Assembly: GCF_014042355.1 (NCBI RefSeq)
Contig: NZ_JACEZU010000002.1
Coordinates: 186,001 to 250,000 of the forward strand
Length of the DNA: 64,000 bases
Direction: 5' to 3'
Source of the DNA: Rugamonas apoptosis
Lineage (GTDB): Bacteria; Pseudomonadota; Gammaproteobacteria; Burkholderiales; Burkholderiaceae_D
Shown: positions 43,332-51,636 of the stretch, piece after piece
Layout: each line of letters opens with the position of its first letter
How positions within the stretch are numbered: the stretch's first letter is position 1
The notes under the pieces: model-generated
What the model was told of the DNA's origin: nothing
What the model saw: the letters and a program-made list of their open reading frames with translations, nothing else
Databases searched by the model: none
Position numbers and translations under genes: made by a program

Positions 43332-44471
43332 TCAGCCCGCCAACTGCCCCAGCTCCCGCGTCATGTTCTCGATCGCCCGCTCGTTGTACTGGTCGGCGAA
43401 GTAGGCGTTGCCAAACAAGCGCCCTTGCTCGGCCTTGCGCCGCAAGTGGGCCAGCGCGCCGCTGCGCTGTTCGCGGTACTTCGTTTCCGTCAGGTGGATG
43501 TATTCCTGGCGGATACCACGGGCATAGTTCTGATACACCTCCTCGTCCTGCCCAAGGATGGCCAGGTCCACGCTGAGCATGATGTCCTTCAGCCGGTGCT
43601 CGATGGCAGCTTCCTGGAAATGGTCGGTGGCCCGTATCAGTTCGGCCGCGTCGCCCATGTCGTGACACAGGCTGCTGCCCAGCCACAGCTGCACGCTGGC
43701 CTCCTCGTTCGACACGGCGCCATGGACGGCGCCATATTCGGCGTCATGGAACCAGAACGCTTGCTTGATGATGTCCACGTCGCGCGGGTCAGGCTGGGTG
43801 TTGGCGGCCCACACGCGGATCTCGCACAGGCCGTGCACCAGGTGGTCCAGGTTGTGATAGTGGCGCGCAGGACCGCCATAAGCCGTGCTGCCCGTCAGGC
43901 GCACGAACCACTGGTCGGCGTGGGCGATGGAGGGCGCGTCGGCGTGCGCGTAATCCCACAGGGTTTCCCACTCCTTGCGCAGCCAGCTCAGTACCCAGGC
44001 GTGGTAGGCCGGGCCAGGTACGAACTTCTTCATGATCCAGTTCCAGCCTATCGGCCCTTCCAGCGCCTTGACGAAGCTGGAACTGACGGAACCGAGGTCG
44101 CGCGGCGGCATCACGAAGATGGTCTTGGCACCTTGCAGCACGTCGACGTTGGTTTGCTGGATCAGGTTTTCGTAGTCGAAATCGGCGGTGGTGCGGATGC
44201 CGCGGATCAGGCAGTCGGCGCCGTGCTTTTTGGCCGCGCGCGCCGTGTAGTCGCCCTTGACGATCACCACCTGCACGTTGTCCCAGCCCTGCTCGGCGCA
44301 ACTGAGCGCGATGATGCTCTTGCGCTCCTCGGCGGAGAACTTGGGCTTCTTGGCCGGATTCTCGGACAGGAACACCACCACCTCGTCCGCCAGCGAACGC
44401 GCTTCGCCGATCACCCACATGTGGCCGTTGGTGATCGGGTCCAGGGTCCCGGAAAATCCGATTTTCTTCAT
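43332..44471 (-). CDS. coaD: Phosphopantetheine adenylyltransferase (CoaD) fused to an HD-superfamily domain
   Basis: A 379-residue protein. Residues 1-165 are CoaD: GTLDPITNGHMWVI (nucleotidyltransferase T/HxGH-type motif), KPKFSAEERKSII, IRGIRTTADFDYE, then RDLGSVSSSFVKAL. CoaD adds AMP to 4'-phosphopantetheine in coenzyme A synthesis. Residues 170-379 form a COG4339-like HD-type phosphohydrolase domain: RHYHNLDHLVHGL, KQAFWFHDAEYG, SNEEASVQLWL, DHFQ, DLAILG. Normal CoaD is about 160 residues, so this is a genuine two-domain chain with no stop between. The HD domain might act on a CoA-pathway intermediate or be unrelated; not known. Confidence 0.88.
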   Translation of the reverse strand: MKKIGFSGTLDPITNGHMWVIGEARSLADEVVVFLSENPAKKPKFSAEERKSIIALSCAEQGWDNVQVVIVKGDYTARAAKKHGADCLIRGIRTTADFDYENLIQQTNVDVLQGAKTIFVMPPRDLGSVSSSFVKALEGPIGWNWIMKKFVPGPAYHAWVLSWLRKEWETLWDYAHADAPSIAHADQWFVRLTGSTAYGGPARHYHNLDHLVHGLCEIRVWAANTQPDPRDVDIIKQAFWFHDAEYGAVHGAVSNEEASVQLWLGSSLCHDMGDAAELIRATDHFQEAAIEHRLKDIMLSVDLAILGQDEEVYQNYARGIRQEYIHLTETKYREQRSGALAHLRRKAEQGRLFGNAYFADQYNERAIENMTRELGQLAG

Positions 44472-44529
44472 ACTCCGCTCCGCCGCGTGTCGCGTGTCAA
44501 AAGCGACATTCTAGCCGGAGCGGGAACTC

Positions 44530-44688
44530 AGAGGCTGAGAGTTATTCGAGCGTGACCGAGCAGCGCGCCAAAAGGCGGCCGATCCAGGCGCAAAGCGCAG
44601 CCATAGCGAGCTATCGCGAGCATTTGCAACGACGAGCGGGCGACTTTTGGCGTGATGAGCGGGCATGAACGAAAAACTCTCAGCCTCT
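44530..44688. repeat. Nested inverted-repeat element between the kinase and CoaD-HD genes
   Basis: AGAGGCTGAGAGTT (44530-44543) and its exact reverse complement at 44675-44688 enclose 130 bp in which CGCCAAAAG (44566-44574) pairs with CTTTTGGCG (44644-44652). The outer right arm touches the stop codon of the sensor kinase gene. It looks like a mobile intergenic repeat or a structured RNA; it also acts as the leader of the CoaD-HD gene. Confidence 0.7.
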
Positions 44689-46022
44689 TAGGTCGCGGGA
44701 AAATCTATCCTTACCCGCAACCCGCCCAGGCGCTCCGACTGTTCCAGCGCCAGCGTGGCGCCATGCCGTTCGGCGATGGACTTGATGATGGCCAGCCCCA
44801 GGCCGCTGCCGCCGGCGCCAGCGCCGGGCACGCGGTAGAAGCGGTCGAACACGCGTTCACGCTCCTCGGGCGAGATGCCGGGGCCGCTGTCGTCCACGCA
44901 CAACGTGACGGCGCCGTTGCCGGCGCGCCGCAGTTCCACGTCCACCGTGCCGCCGGCCGGTGTGTATTTGATGGCGTTGTCGATCAGGTTGCGCAGCAGG
45001 ATCACCAGCGCGTCAGGATGCCCGGCCACGCTGGCCTGGTCCGCGTGGTGCAGGCCCAGGTCGATCTGGCGCGCCTGCGCCAGGCCGGCCATGTCGCCCA
45101 GCGTGCGCCGTGCCAGCTCGGTCAGGTCCTGCGGCGTCAGCTTGCTGTCGTCCGCTTCCTGGCGCGCCAGCACCAGCAGTTGTTCCACCAGCCGTGTGGC
45201 CCGTTCGATACCGGCCGTCAGGCGGCCCACGGCCACGGCTCGGGCGCCGTCGTCGGCGGCGCGCTCCAGGCTCAATACCTGTAGCTTGAGCGCGGCCAGC
45301 GGCGAGCGCAGTTCGTGCGCGGCGTCGGCCACGAAATGCTGCTGGGCGTCGAACGCGGTCTTCACGCGGCCGAACAGCAGGTTCAGTTCCTGCACCAGCG
45401 GCCGCACTTCGTCCGGCAGGTCGGCGTCGGACACGGGCGACAAATCGTCGGCCCGGCGTGCGGCCACTTGCCGCCGCACCCGCGCCACCGGCGCCAGCGA
45501 GCCGCTCACCACCCACCACACCACCAGCATCAACATGGGCGCCATGACGGCGATCGGCCCCACCGTGCGCAGCGCCAGCGTGCCTGCCATGCGCTGGCGC
45601 ACGGCCATGTCCTGCGCCACCTGCACCGTCTGGTTGCTGGTGGCGACCGAGAAGATACGGTAGGTGGTGCCGTTGGCCCGTACGTTGGAGAAGCCCAGTA
45701 CAGCGCGCTGCGGCAGGTCGGCGTGCGATTGGGAGCGGAACAGCTGCACCCCGTCCGGCGTCCACACCTGCACCACCAGATCGTCGTTCTCGGGATCGCT
45801 GTTGGGCGCGGCCGCGCTATTGGCCAGCGGCGCGCTCGAACGCAGCGACAACGCCATCTGCTGCATGTGGTAGTCGAAGATCTGGTCGGCGTCGTACAGC
45901 GCGCTGCGGTAGGCGATCATGGCCTGCGCCACGGCCGCCATGGTGATGGCCGCCAGCAGGAACCACAGCAGGCGGCCGCGCAGCGAGTGCGTGACGGGGA
46001 CGCGCGGCACTTTCACTTTCAT
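44688..46022 (-). CDS. Sensor histidine kinase (QseC/TctE type)
   Basis: A 444-residue inner-membrane kinase with TM helices at about 17-38 and 152-175 around a periplasmic sensor of about 110 residues. Then HAMP (LAPVARVRRQVAARR), the phospho-acceptor His236 in ADAAHELRSPLAALK, the N box LIDNAIKYTPAGG, and G boxes DDSGPGISPEER and GSGLGLAIIKSI. Its start overlaps the stop of the response regulator (ATGA at 46019), so the two are co-translated. The stimulus is unknown; the periplasmic protease gene just upstream suggests envelope stress. Confidence 0.93.
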   Translation of the reverse strand: MKVKVPRVPVTHSLRGRLLWFLLAAITMAAVAQAMIAYRSALYDADQIFDYHMQQMALSLRSSAPLANSAAAPNSDPENDDLVVQVWTPDGVQLFRSQSHADLPQRAVLGFSNVRANGTTYRIFSVATSNQTVQVAQDMAVRQRMAGTLALRTVGPIAVMAPMLMLVVWWVVSGSLAPVARVRRQVAARRADDLSPVSDADLPDEVRPLVQELNLLFGRVKTAFDAQQHFVADAAHELRSPLAALKLQVLSLERAADDGARAVAVGRLTAGIERATRLVEQLLVLARQEADDSKLTPQDLTELARRTLGDMAGLAQARQIDLGLHHADQASVAGHPDALVILLRNLIDNAIKYTPAGGTVDVELRRAGNGAVTLCVDDSGPGISPEERERVFDRFYRVPGAGAGGSGLGLAIIKSIAERHGATLALEQSERLGGLRVRIDFPAT

Positions 46023-46678
46023 TCTTTGGGCACCATGTAACCGAGGCCGCGCACGTTCTGTATCAGTTCGCTGCCCAGTTTCTTGCGCAAGCCGTGGATG
46101 TAGACTTCCACCGCGTTGCTGTTGACTTCATCCTTCCAGCTATACAGCTTTTCCTCCAGCTGGTGGCGCGACAGCACGATGCCGGGACGGGCGATCAACG
46201 CTTCCAGCACGGCCCATTCACGGGCCGACAGGTTGACCAGCTTCCCTTCCACCGTCACTTCGCGCGTTTGCGGGTTGACCGTCACGCCCTTGTGCTCGAA
46301 CACAGGTTCGGCCCGGCCGGCCGAGCGGCGCAGCAGCGCGCGGATGCGGGCCAGCAGCTCGTCCAGGTCGTAGGGCTTGAGCACATAGTCGTCGGCGCCC
46401 GCATCCAGGCCGGCGATGCGCTGTTCCTTGGCGTCGCGCGCGGTGGCCACCAGCACGGGCGTGAGCTCCTTGCGCGCGCGCATGGAGCGCAGCACTTCCA
46501 AACCATCCTTGCGTGGCAGGCCCAGGTCCAGCAGCACCAGGTCGTAGGTCTGGGTTTGCAGCGCCGTGTCGGCCATGTCACCATCCTTGACCCAGTCGAC
46601 GGCGTAGTGCTCGGCCCGCAGCAGGTCGAGCACCACTTCGCCGATCATCGTGTCGTCTTCCACCAGCAGAAGTCGCAT
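46019..46678 (-). CDS. OmpR-family response regulator
   Basis: A 219-residue regulator: receiver domain with acidic VEDDT and phospho-acceptor Asp51 in LVLLDLGLPRKDG, Lys in VLKPYDLDELLAR, then winged-helix DNA-binding domain (LVNLSAREWAVLEALIARPG, VEVYIHGLRKKLG). It is paired with the downstream kinase by a 4-base overlap and lies 45 bases downstream of a DegP/DegQ-type protease gene, which it may regulate. Confidence 0.94.
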   Translation of the reverse strand: MRLLLVEDDTMIGEVVLDLLRAEHYAVDWVKDGDMADTALQTQTYDLVLLDLGLPRKDGLEVLRSMRARKELTPVLVATARDAKEQRIAGLDAGADDYVLKPYDLDELLARIRALLRRSAGRAEPVFEHKGVTVNPQTREVTVEGKLVNLSAREWAVLEALIARPGIVLSRHQLEEKLYSWKDEVNSNAVEVYIHGLRKKLGSELIQNVRGLGYMVPKE

Positions 46679-46723
46679 GTGTATCCTTTCTGTTTTTGTT
46701 GTCGCGCCCCGCCGGTGCGGGAA

Positions 46724-48235
46724 TCAGCCCAGCCGCACGGGAATGAAGATCTTCTCATCCCCGCGCTGGATCAGCAAGGCCACCGACTTGTCGGACTTGG
46801 CCACCACTTCGCGTACCTGTTCAATGCTGGTGACGGGCCGGCCGTTCACGGACAGCAACACGTCGCCCGGCTGCACGCCCGCGTTGGCGGCAGCGCCACC
46901 CGCATCTTCGATCAGCAGGCCGCCAGCCAGGCCGGATTCACGCTTCTCCTGCGGGTCCAGCGGACGCAGGGCCAGGCCCAGCTTCAGCTTGGCGCTGGCG
47001 CCATGGGCGGGCTGGTCGGCGTCGGCCGTCTTGTCGGCGGCATTGGCCAGGGTGGCCGTCAAGTCCACCGATTTGCCCTGACGCCAGACCTGCAGCGCCA
47101 CTTTATCCCCGGGCGTGGCCAGGCCCACGATAGCGGGCAAGTCACCCGAGCTGACCACGGTCTGGCCATTGAGCTTGCGGATCACGTCGCCAGGCTTGAG
47201 GCCAGCCTTCTCGGCCGCGCTGCCCCGCTCCACGTTCGACACCAGCGCCCCTTCCGGCGTGGGCAGGCCGAACGAGTCGGCGAAGCCCTGGTTCACTTCC
47301 TGCACCGACACGCCCAGTTTGGCGTGCACCACCTTGCCGGTGGCGACGATCTGGTCCTTGACCTTGTTGGCCACGTCGATCGGAATGGCGAACGACAGGC
47401 CCTGGTAGCCCCCCGTCTGGCTGTAGATCTGGGAGTTGATGCCCACCACTTCGCCGCGCGTGTTGAACAGCGGACCGCCCGAGTTGCCGGGGTTGACGGC
47501 CACGTCGGTCTGGATGAAGGGCACATTACCGTCCGGCAACGAGCGGCCTTTGGCGCTGACCACGCCGGCCGTCACCGTGCTCTCCAGGCCGTACGGCGAA
47601 CCGATGGCCAGCACCCATTCACCCACTCTCAAGTCGTTGGCTTTGGCCAGCGGCACCACGGGCAGGTTCTTGGCGTCGATCTTCAGCACGGCCACGTCGG
47701 TCTTGGGGTCGGAACCGAGCACCTTGGCGCGGAATTCCCGGCGGTCTGTCAGCTTCACGCTCACTTCGCTGGCATCGCGCACCACGTGGGCGTTGGTGAG
47801 GATCACGCCGTCCGGGCTGATGATGAAACCGGAGCCCACGCCATGGGTGGGCACTTCGCGCATGCCGCGCTGCTGGCCCTGGAAGCGGCGGAAGAATTCG
47901 AAGAACGGGTCGTCGCCGAACGGGTCGCCACGGCGGCTGGCCTGGTCACCCATGTCCATGGCCGTTTTGGTGGAACCCGTGACGCTGATATTGACCACGG
48001 CCGGGCCGTTGTGGGCGGCGATGACGCTGAAGTCAGGCAGCGTCATGAGCGGCGCGGGCACGGGGGCGGCCACCGGTGCGGCGGCCGAGGCCACGGTCAG
48101 GCCGGGCGCGGCGGCGGCCACGGCGTTGTTTTGATGAACTGCGATCGCACCTCCCGCGGCGAGCACGCCCGCGGCGGCCACTGCCAAGGTAAGACGCTTG
48201 ACGGTCATCGATCCGAACAGAGTAGTTTGAGACAT
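46724..48235 (-). CDS. DegP/DegQ-type periplasmic serine protease
   Basis: A 503-residue HtrA protease with start MSQTTLFGSM at 48235; the longer frame to 48352 is upstream DNA. An N-terminal membrane/signal segment (LTLAVAAAGVLAAGGAIAV) leads to the trypsin-like domain with His150 (ILTNAHVV), Asp180 (KTDVAVLKID) and Ser252 (GNSGGPLF), then two PDZ domains (SAAEKAGLKPGDVIRKLNG; AAANAGVQPGDVLLSVNG). It degrades misfolded envelope proteins. It is followed by the two-component pair on the same strand, suggesting one envelope-quality operon. Confidence 0.94.
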   Translation of the reverse strand: MSQTTLFGSMTVKRLTLAVAAAGVLAAGGAIAVHQNNAVAAAAPGLTVASAAAPVAAPVPAPLMTLPDFSVIAAHNGPAVVNISVTGSTKTAMDMGDQASRRGDPFGDDPFFEFFRRFQGQQRGMREVPTHGVGSGFIISPDGVILTNAHVVRDASEVSVKLTDRREFRAKVLGSDPKTDVAVLKIDAKNLPVVPLAKANDLRVGEWVLAIGSPYGLESTVTAGVVSAKGRSLPDGNVPFIQTDVAVNPGNSGGPLFNTRGEVVGINSQIYSQTGGYQGLSFAIPIDVANKVKDQIVATGKVVHAKLGVSVQEVNQGFADSFGLPTPEGALVSNVERGSAAEKAGLKPGDVIRKLNGQTVVSSGDLPAIVGLATPGDKVALQVWRQGKSVDLTATLANAADKTADADQPAHGASAKLKLGLALRPLDPQEKRESGLAGGLLIEDAGGAAANAGVQPGDVLLSVNGRPVTSIEQVREVVAKSDKSVALLIQRGDEKIFIPVRLG

Positions 48236-48443
48236 TGCGGCACTCCTGAATTGAATGAGGTTGTTGACGTATCCAATATGGAGCACAAGACTTAGGCGCC
48301 GCTTAACTTTGGGTACCATCCGTTGCGGCCATGCAGGCCGGCGGCGGCACAAACGGCGCTGGCCGGACGAGCCGGCCAGTGTCTTGCTGCGGATTGTGTT
48401 GCGGGGGGACGGAGCGTCGCCCCTCGCCCCTGGCTCGACCGCG

Positions 48444-48902
48444 TTATGCGGCCTGGCGTGGCTGTTCCAGCGAAGTCACGTTGTCACCGCCGATGACGAT
48501 CTTGCGGGGCTTGAACGCCTCGGGCACTTCACGCACCAGCTCGATGGTCAGCATGCCATTCTCGAACGCGGCACCGGTCACCTTGACGTGGTTGGCCAGC
48601 TGGAAGCGTTGCTCGAAGTCGCGCGCCGCGATGCCGCGGTGCAGATAAGTGCGCTCGGCGCCGTCGCGCTGCTTGCGGCCCACGATGTGCAGCGTGTCGC
48701 GCTCGGCCGTGATGTCGATCTCGGCGCGGTCGAAGCCGGCCAGTGCCATCACGATGCGGTACTTGTCTTCGGACACGAGTTCGATGTTGTAGGGTGGATA
48801 GCTGGGCTGGCTGTCGCCGCGCTGCGCGTCATTGAGCAGCTGGGCCAGACGGTCAAAACCAATGGCGGAACGGTACAGGGGAGTCAGGTCGAAAGTACGC
48901 AT
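48444..48902 (-). CDS. Small heat-shock protein Hsp20 (IbpA-like)
   Basis: A 152-residue alpha-crystallin-type chaperone starting MRTFDLTPLYRSAIGFDRL at 48902 with AAAAGGAT upstream. It contains YRIVMALAGFDRAEIDITAERDTLHIVG, then RGIAARDFEQRFQLANHVKVTGAAFENGMLTIELVREVPEAFKPR. Such proteins hold unfolded proteins for refolding. It is preceded by a sigma-32-type promoter, and its leader could form a thermometer-like hairpin (GGTTGCCC with GGGGACC). Divergent from the M61 peptidase gene. Confidence 0.93.
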   Translation of the reverse strand: MRTFDLTPLYRSAIGFDRLAQLLNDAQRGDSQPSYPPYNIELVSEDKYRIVMALAGFDRAEIDITAERDTLHIVGRKQRDGAERTYLHRGIAARDFEQRFQLANHVKVTGAAFENGMLTIELVREVPEAFKPRKIVIGGDNVTSLEQPRQAA

Positions 48903-48969
48903 GATGGATATCCTTTTCAAGTTAAGCGATATAAGGGTGTGGTCCCCTTCTGGGCAACCACTGAGTCCC

Positions 48970-48997
48970 ATATACGGCGTGCGGCGGGGGTTTCAAG
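48970..48997 (-). promoter_or_regulatory. Sigma-32-type promoter of hsp20
   Basis: On the minus strand CTTGAAA (48991-48997) is followed after 13 bases by CCGTATAT (48970-48977), matching the heat-shock -35 and spacing and part of the -10 (CCCCATNT). It lies 68 bases upstream of the Hsp20 start. Confidence 0.65.
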
Positions 48998-48999
48998 AT

Positions 49000-49028
49000 C
49001 TTGAAAAATCGGACCACCATCCCCAGAC
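49000..49028 (+). promoter_or_regulatory. Possible sigma-32-type promoter facing the M61 peptidase gene
   Basis: On the plus strand CTTGAAA (49000-49006) is followed after 14 bases by CCCCAGAC (49021-49028). It shares the palindrome TTTCAAGATCTTGAAA (48991-49006) with the divergent hsp20 promoter. The M61 start is 120 bases downstream. Confidence 0.5.
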
Positions 49029-49148
49029 GGCAAAAATTTTTCAAAAATTTTTTGTCCTCAAGCCGACCTCACTATGGCGAGATTGGTTAGTTTCCCCCGT
49101 GCTACACTCGCCAGCTTGCCCCCACTGCCATTGCCATCGTCACTGAAC

Positions 49149-51077
49149 ATGACCGCGACCAAGACTGTATCCCCGTCCCGTCTGCCTCGCCTGCGCGCCG
49201 CCGCGCTGCTGGCGGCCTTGCTGGCCACCGGCCTCGCCGCGCATGCCGACACCATCCCGGCTCCAGCTGACCAGCCTTATCCTGGCACCATCGTCCTGAA
49301 GGTTGACGCCAGCAATACGGCCCAACAGATTTTCCGCATCCGTGAGAGCATTCCCGTCCGTCCCGGCAAGCTGACGCTGCTCTATCCGCAGTGGGTGCCG
49401 GGCAATCACGGCCCCAGCGGCCCGCTCAACCAGTTCGCCGGCCTCAAGCTGACCGTGGACGGCAAGTCACTCGACTGGTTGCGCGACATGGTCAACATGT
49501 ATGCCTTCCATGTCGAGGTGCCGGCCGGCGCCACCACGCTGGAAGCGGAATACCAATACCTGTCGCCGCTGGAAGCCAACCAGGGCCGCACCACCATGAC
49601 CGGCGAGATGCTCGGCGTGCAGTGGCACGCGATGGCGCTATACCCGGCCGGCTACCGCACGCGCGCCATCACCGTCCAGCCCAAGCTGACGCTGCCTGCC
49701 GGCTGGCAATACGGCACGGCGCTGGAGACGGCCCAGCGCACCGGCGACGAGGTGGTGTTCCAGCCGCTGGACCTGGAAAAGCTGGTCGACTCGCCCCTGT
49801 TCGCGGGCCGCTATTTCCGCCGCTTCGACCTGGCGCCAGGCGCCAGGGTGCCCGTGCACCTGGACCTGGTGGCCGACACGGCCGAAGCGCTGGAGGCCAG
49901 GCCGGAGCAGATCGAACTGCACCGCGCCATGGTCGCGCAAGCGCTCAAGCTGTTCAACTCGCAGCATTACGCGCACTACGATTTCCTGCTCGCCCTGAGC
50001 GATGAGTTCGGCGGCATCGGCCGCGAACACCATCAGTCCAGCGAGAATGGGCTGAGGACGGGCTACTTCACGGACTGGGCCAAGAACGAAGGCGAGCGCA
50101 GCTTACTGCCCCATGAATTCGCCCACTCGTGGAACGGCAAGTTCCGCCGTCCGGCCGGCCAGGATGTACCCGACTTCAACACGCCGCTGCAGAATTCCCT
50201 GCTGTGGGTGTACGAGGGCCAAACCCAGTATTGGGGCGAGGTGCTGTCGGCCCGCAGCGGCCTGATCAAGATGGAACACATGCGCGACCTGTTCGCCGCC
50301 ATGGCCGCCCGCTACGACACGGTGCAGGGCCGCGACTGGCGCGCCGTGCAGGACACGACGAACGATCCCATCATCAACTCCCGCCGTCCGCAGCCGTGGA
50401 GCAACTGGCAGCGCGCCGAGGACTATTACTCGGAAGGTGCGCTGATCTGGCTCGACGTGGATACCAAGATCCGCGAAATGTCCGGCGAGCGCCGCTCGTT
50501 GAACGACTTCGCGCGCAGCTTCTTCGGCGTGGACGACGGTGTCAGCGTGGCCAGTCACTACACCTTCGAGGACGTGGTACAGGCGCTGAACGCGGTGCAG
50601 GCATACGACTGGGCCAGCTTCCTGCGCGCGCGGCTCGATGGCCACGGTCCCGGCGCCCCGCTGGATGGCCTGACCCGCGCCGGCTGGAAACTGGTGTACG
50701 CCGACAAGCCCACCGATTTCCTGAAGTCGCAGGAAGATCAGAGCAAGTGGGCCAACTTCCAATATTCGCTGGGTTTCTCGGTGAGCGCGGAAGGCCGGAT
50801 CGAAGCGCTGCGCTGGGAAGGCCCAGGCTTTCGCGCCGGCCTGTCGGGCAATACGATGCTGCTGGCCGTCAATGGCCGCGCCTACAAGGCCGACCTGCTG
50901 CGGGCCGCCATCACGGCCGCCAAGGATGGCAAGCAGCCCATCGAATTGCTGGTCAGGAAGGGCAATCTGTACCGCACCATCGCGCTCGACTACCGCGACG
51001 GCTTGAAGTATCCACGCCTGGAACGCATACCCGGCACGCCGGACCGGCTGAGCGCCATCCTGCAACCGCTGAAATAA
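49149..51077 (+). CDS. M61 family metallopeptidase with PDZ domain
   Basis: A 642-residue glycyl aminopeptidase-like enzyme. I start it at ATG 49149 (MTATKTVSPSRL), giving a signal peptide (LRAAALLAALLATGLAAHAD). The zinc site is HEFAH (322-326) in LLPHEFAHSWNGKFRRP, with the downstream LLWVYEGQTQYWGEVL Glu. A PDZ-like C-terminus (GLSGNTMLLAVNGRAYKADLL) follows. Predicted periplasmic. It is divergent from hsp20 across two apparent heat-shock promoters, so it may be heat induced. Confidence 0.92.
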   Translation: MTATKTVSPSRLPRLRAAALLAALLATGLAAHADTIPAPADQPYPGTIVLKVDASNTAQQIFRIRESIPVRPGKLTLLYPQWVPGNHGPSGPLNQFAGLKLTVDGKSLDWLRDMVNMYAFHVEVPAGATTLEAEYQYLSPLEANQGRTTMTGEMLGVQWHAMALYPAGYRTRAITVQPKLTLPAGWQYGTALETAQRTGDEVVFQPLDLEKLVDSPLFAGRYFRRFDLAPGARVPVHLDLVADTAEALEARPEQIELHRAMVAQALKLFNSQHYAHYDFLLALSDEFGGIGREHHQSSENGLRTGYFTDWAKNEGERSLLPHEFAHSWNGKFRRPAGQDVPDFNTPLQNSLLWVYEGQTQYWGEVLSARSGLIKMEHMRDLFAAMAARYDTVQGRDWRAVQDTTNDPIINSRRPQPWSNWQRAEDYYSEGALIWLDVDTKIREMSGERRSLNDFARSFFGVDDGVSVASHYTFEDVVQALNAVQAYDWASFLRARLDGHGPGAPLDGLTRAGWKLVYADKPTDFLKSQEDQSKWANFQYSLGFSVSAEGRIEALRWEGPGFRAGLSGNTMLLAVNGRAYKADLLRAAITAAKDGKQPIELLVRKGNLYRTIALDYRDGLKYPRLERIPGTPDRLSAILQPLK

Positions 51078-51143
51078 GCGTTCAGCGGCGAGGCCCGGCG
51101 GTGGCGCGACCTGCGCCACCGCCCGATGGTGTATGCTAACAAT

Positions 51144-51494
51144 ATGAACAAAGACACCGACATCCAGCTCAGCGGCCCGTTCAAGGCCACCGACGGCTCC
51201 GGCCGTGCCCACGACATCAAGGCGATCCGCATCTTCGACGAAGGTTACGGCGCCATCGACGTGTACGTGGATTTCGCCGGCTCCATCGCCGGCCTGCACA
51301 AGGACAAGACCCTGATCGCGGCCATCGTGGCCCAGTTGCGCACCACCGGCTACAAAGGTCCCGTGCTCACGCCAGGCGACTCCGTGCTGCAGGAAAACAA
51401 ACTGATGGTGCTGGAAGCGCCCGACGAATTCAACGCCTACGCGGCCGGCAAAGGCTGGAAAGATCTGGCCGAAGAATTCAACGACGACGATTGA
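51144..51494 (+). CDS. Hypothetical small protein, 116 residues
   Basis: Starts MNKDTDIQLSGPFKATDGSG at 51144. An alpha/beta domain (AIRIFDEGYGAIDVYVDF, LIAAIVAQLRTTGYKG) and a highly acidic end (DLAEEFNDDD). No signal peptide. Conserved-looking chromosomal gene of unknown function; it ends 140 bases before the convergent imuB. Confidence 0.75.
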   Translation: MNKDTDIQLSGPFKATDGSGRAHDIKAIRIFDEGYGAIDVYVDFAGSIAGLHKDKTLIAAIVAQLRTTGYKGPVLTPGDSVLQENKLMVLEAPDEFNAYAAGKGWKDLAEEFNDDD

Positions 51495-51636
51495 GCACGA
51501 CAGCAAGCTGCACGCGCGAGGCGCTGGCCGCCCACGCGCGCGTGCGCGCCTTGCGCGGTGCATCTGCTGATGCACTGCCTGACTCTATGCCACACTTGCC
51601 GCGCGGGCGCCGTCCCGCCCCGCCCCGCATCTCCCC

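Noticed and set aside
46094..48295. 733-codon plus-strand frame antisense to the response regulator and protease genes
   Set aside because: Spans two clear genes on the other strand and gives low-complexity sequence.
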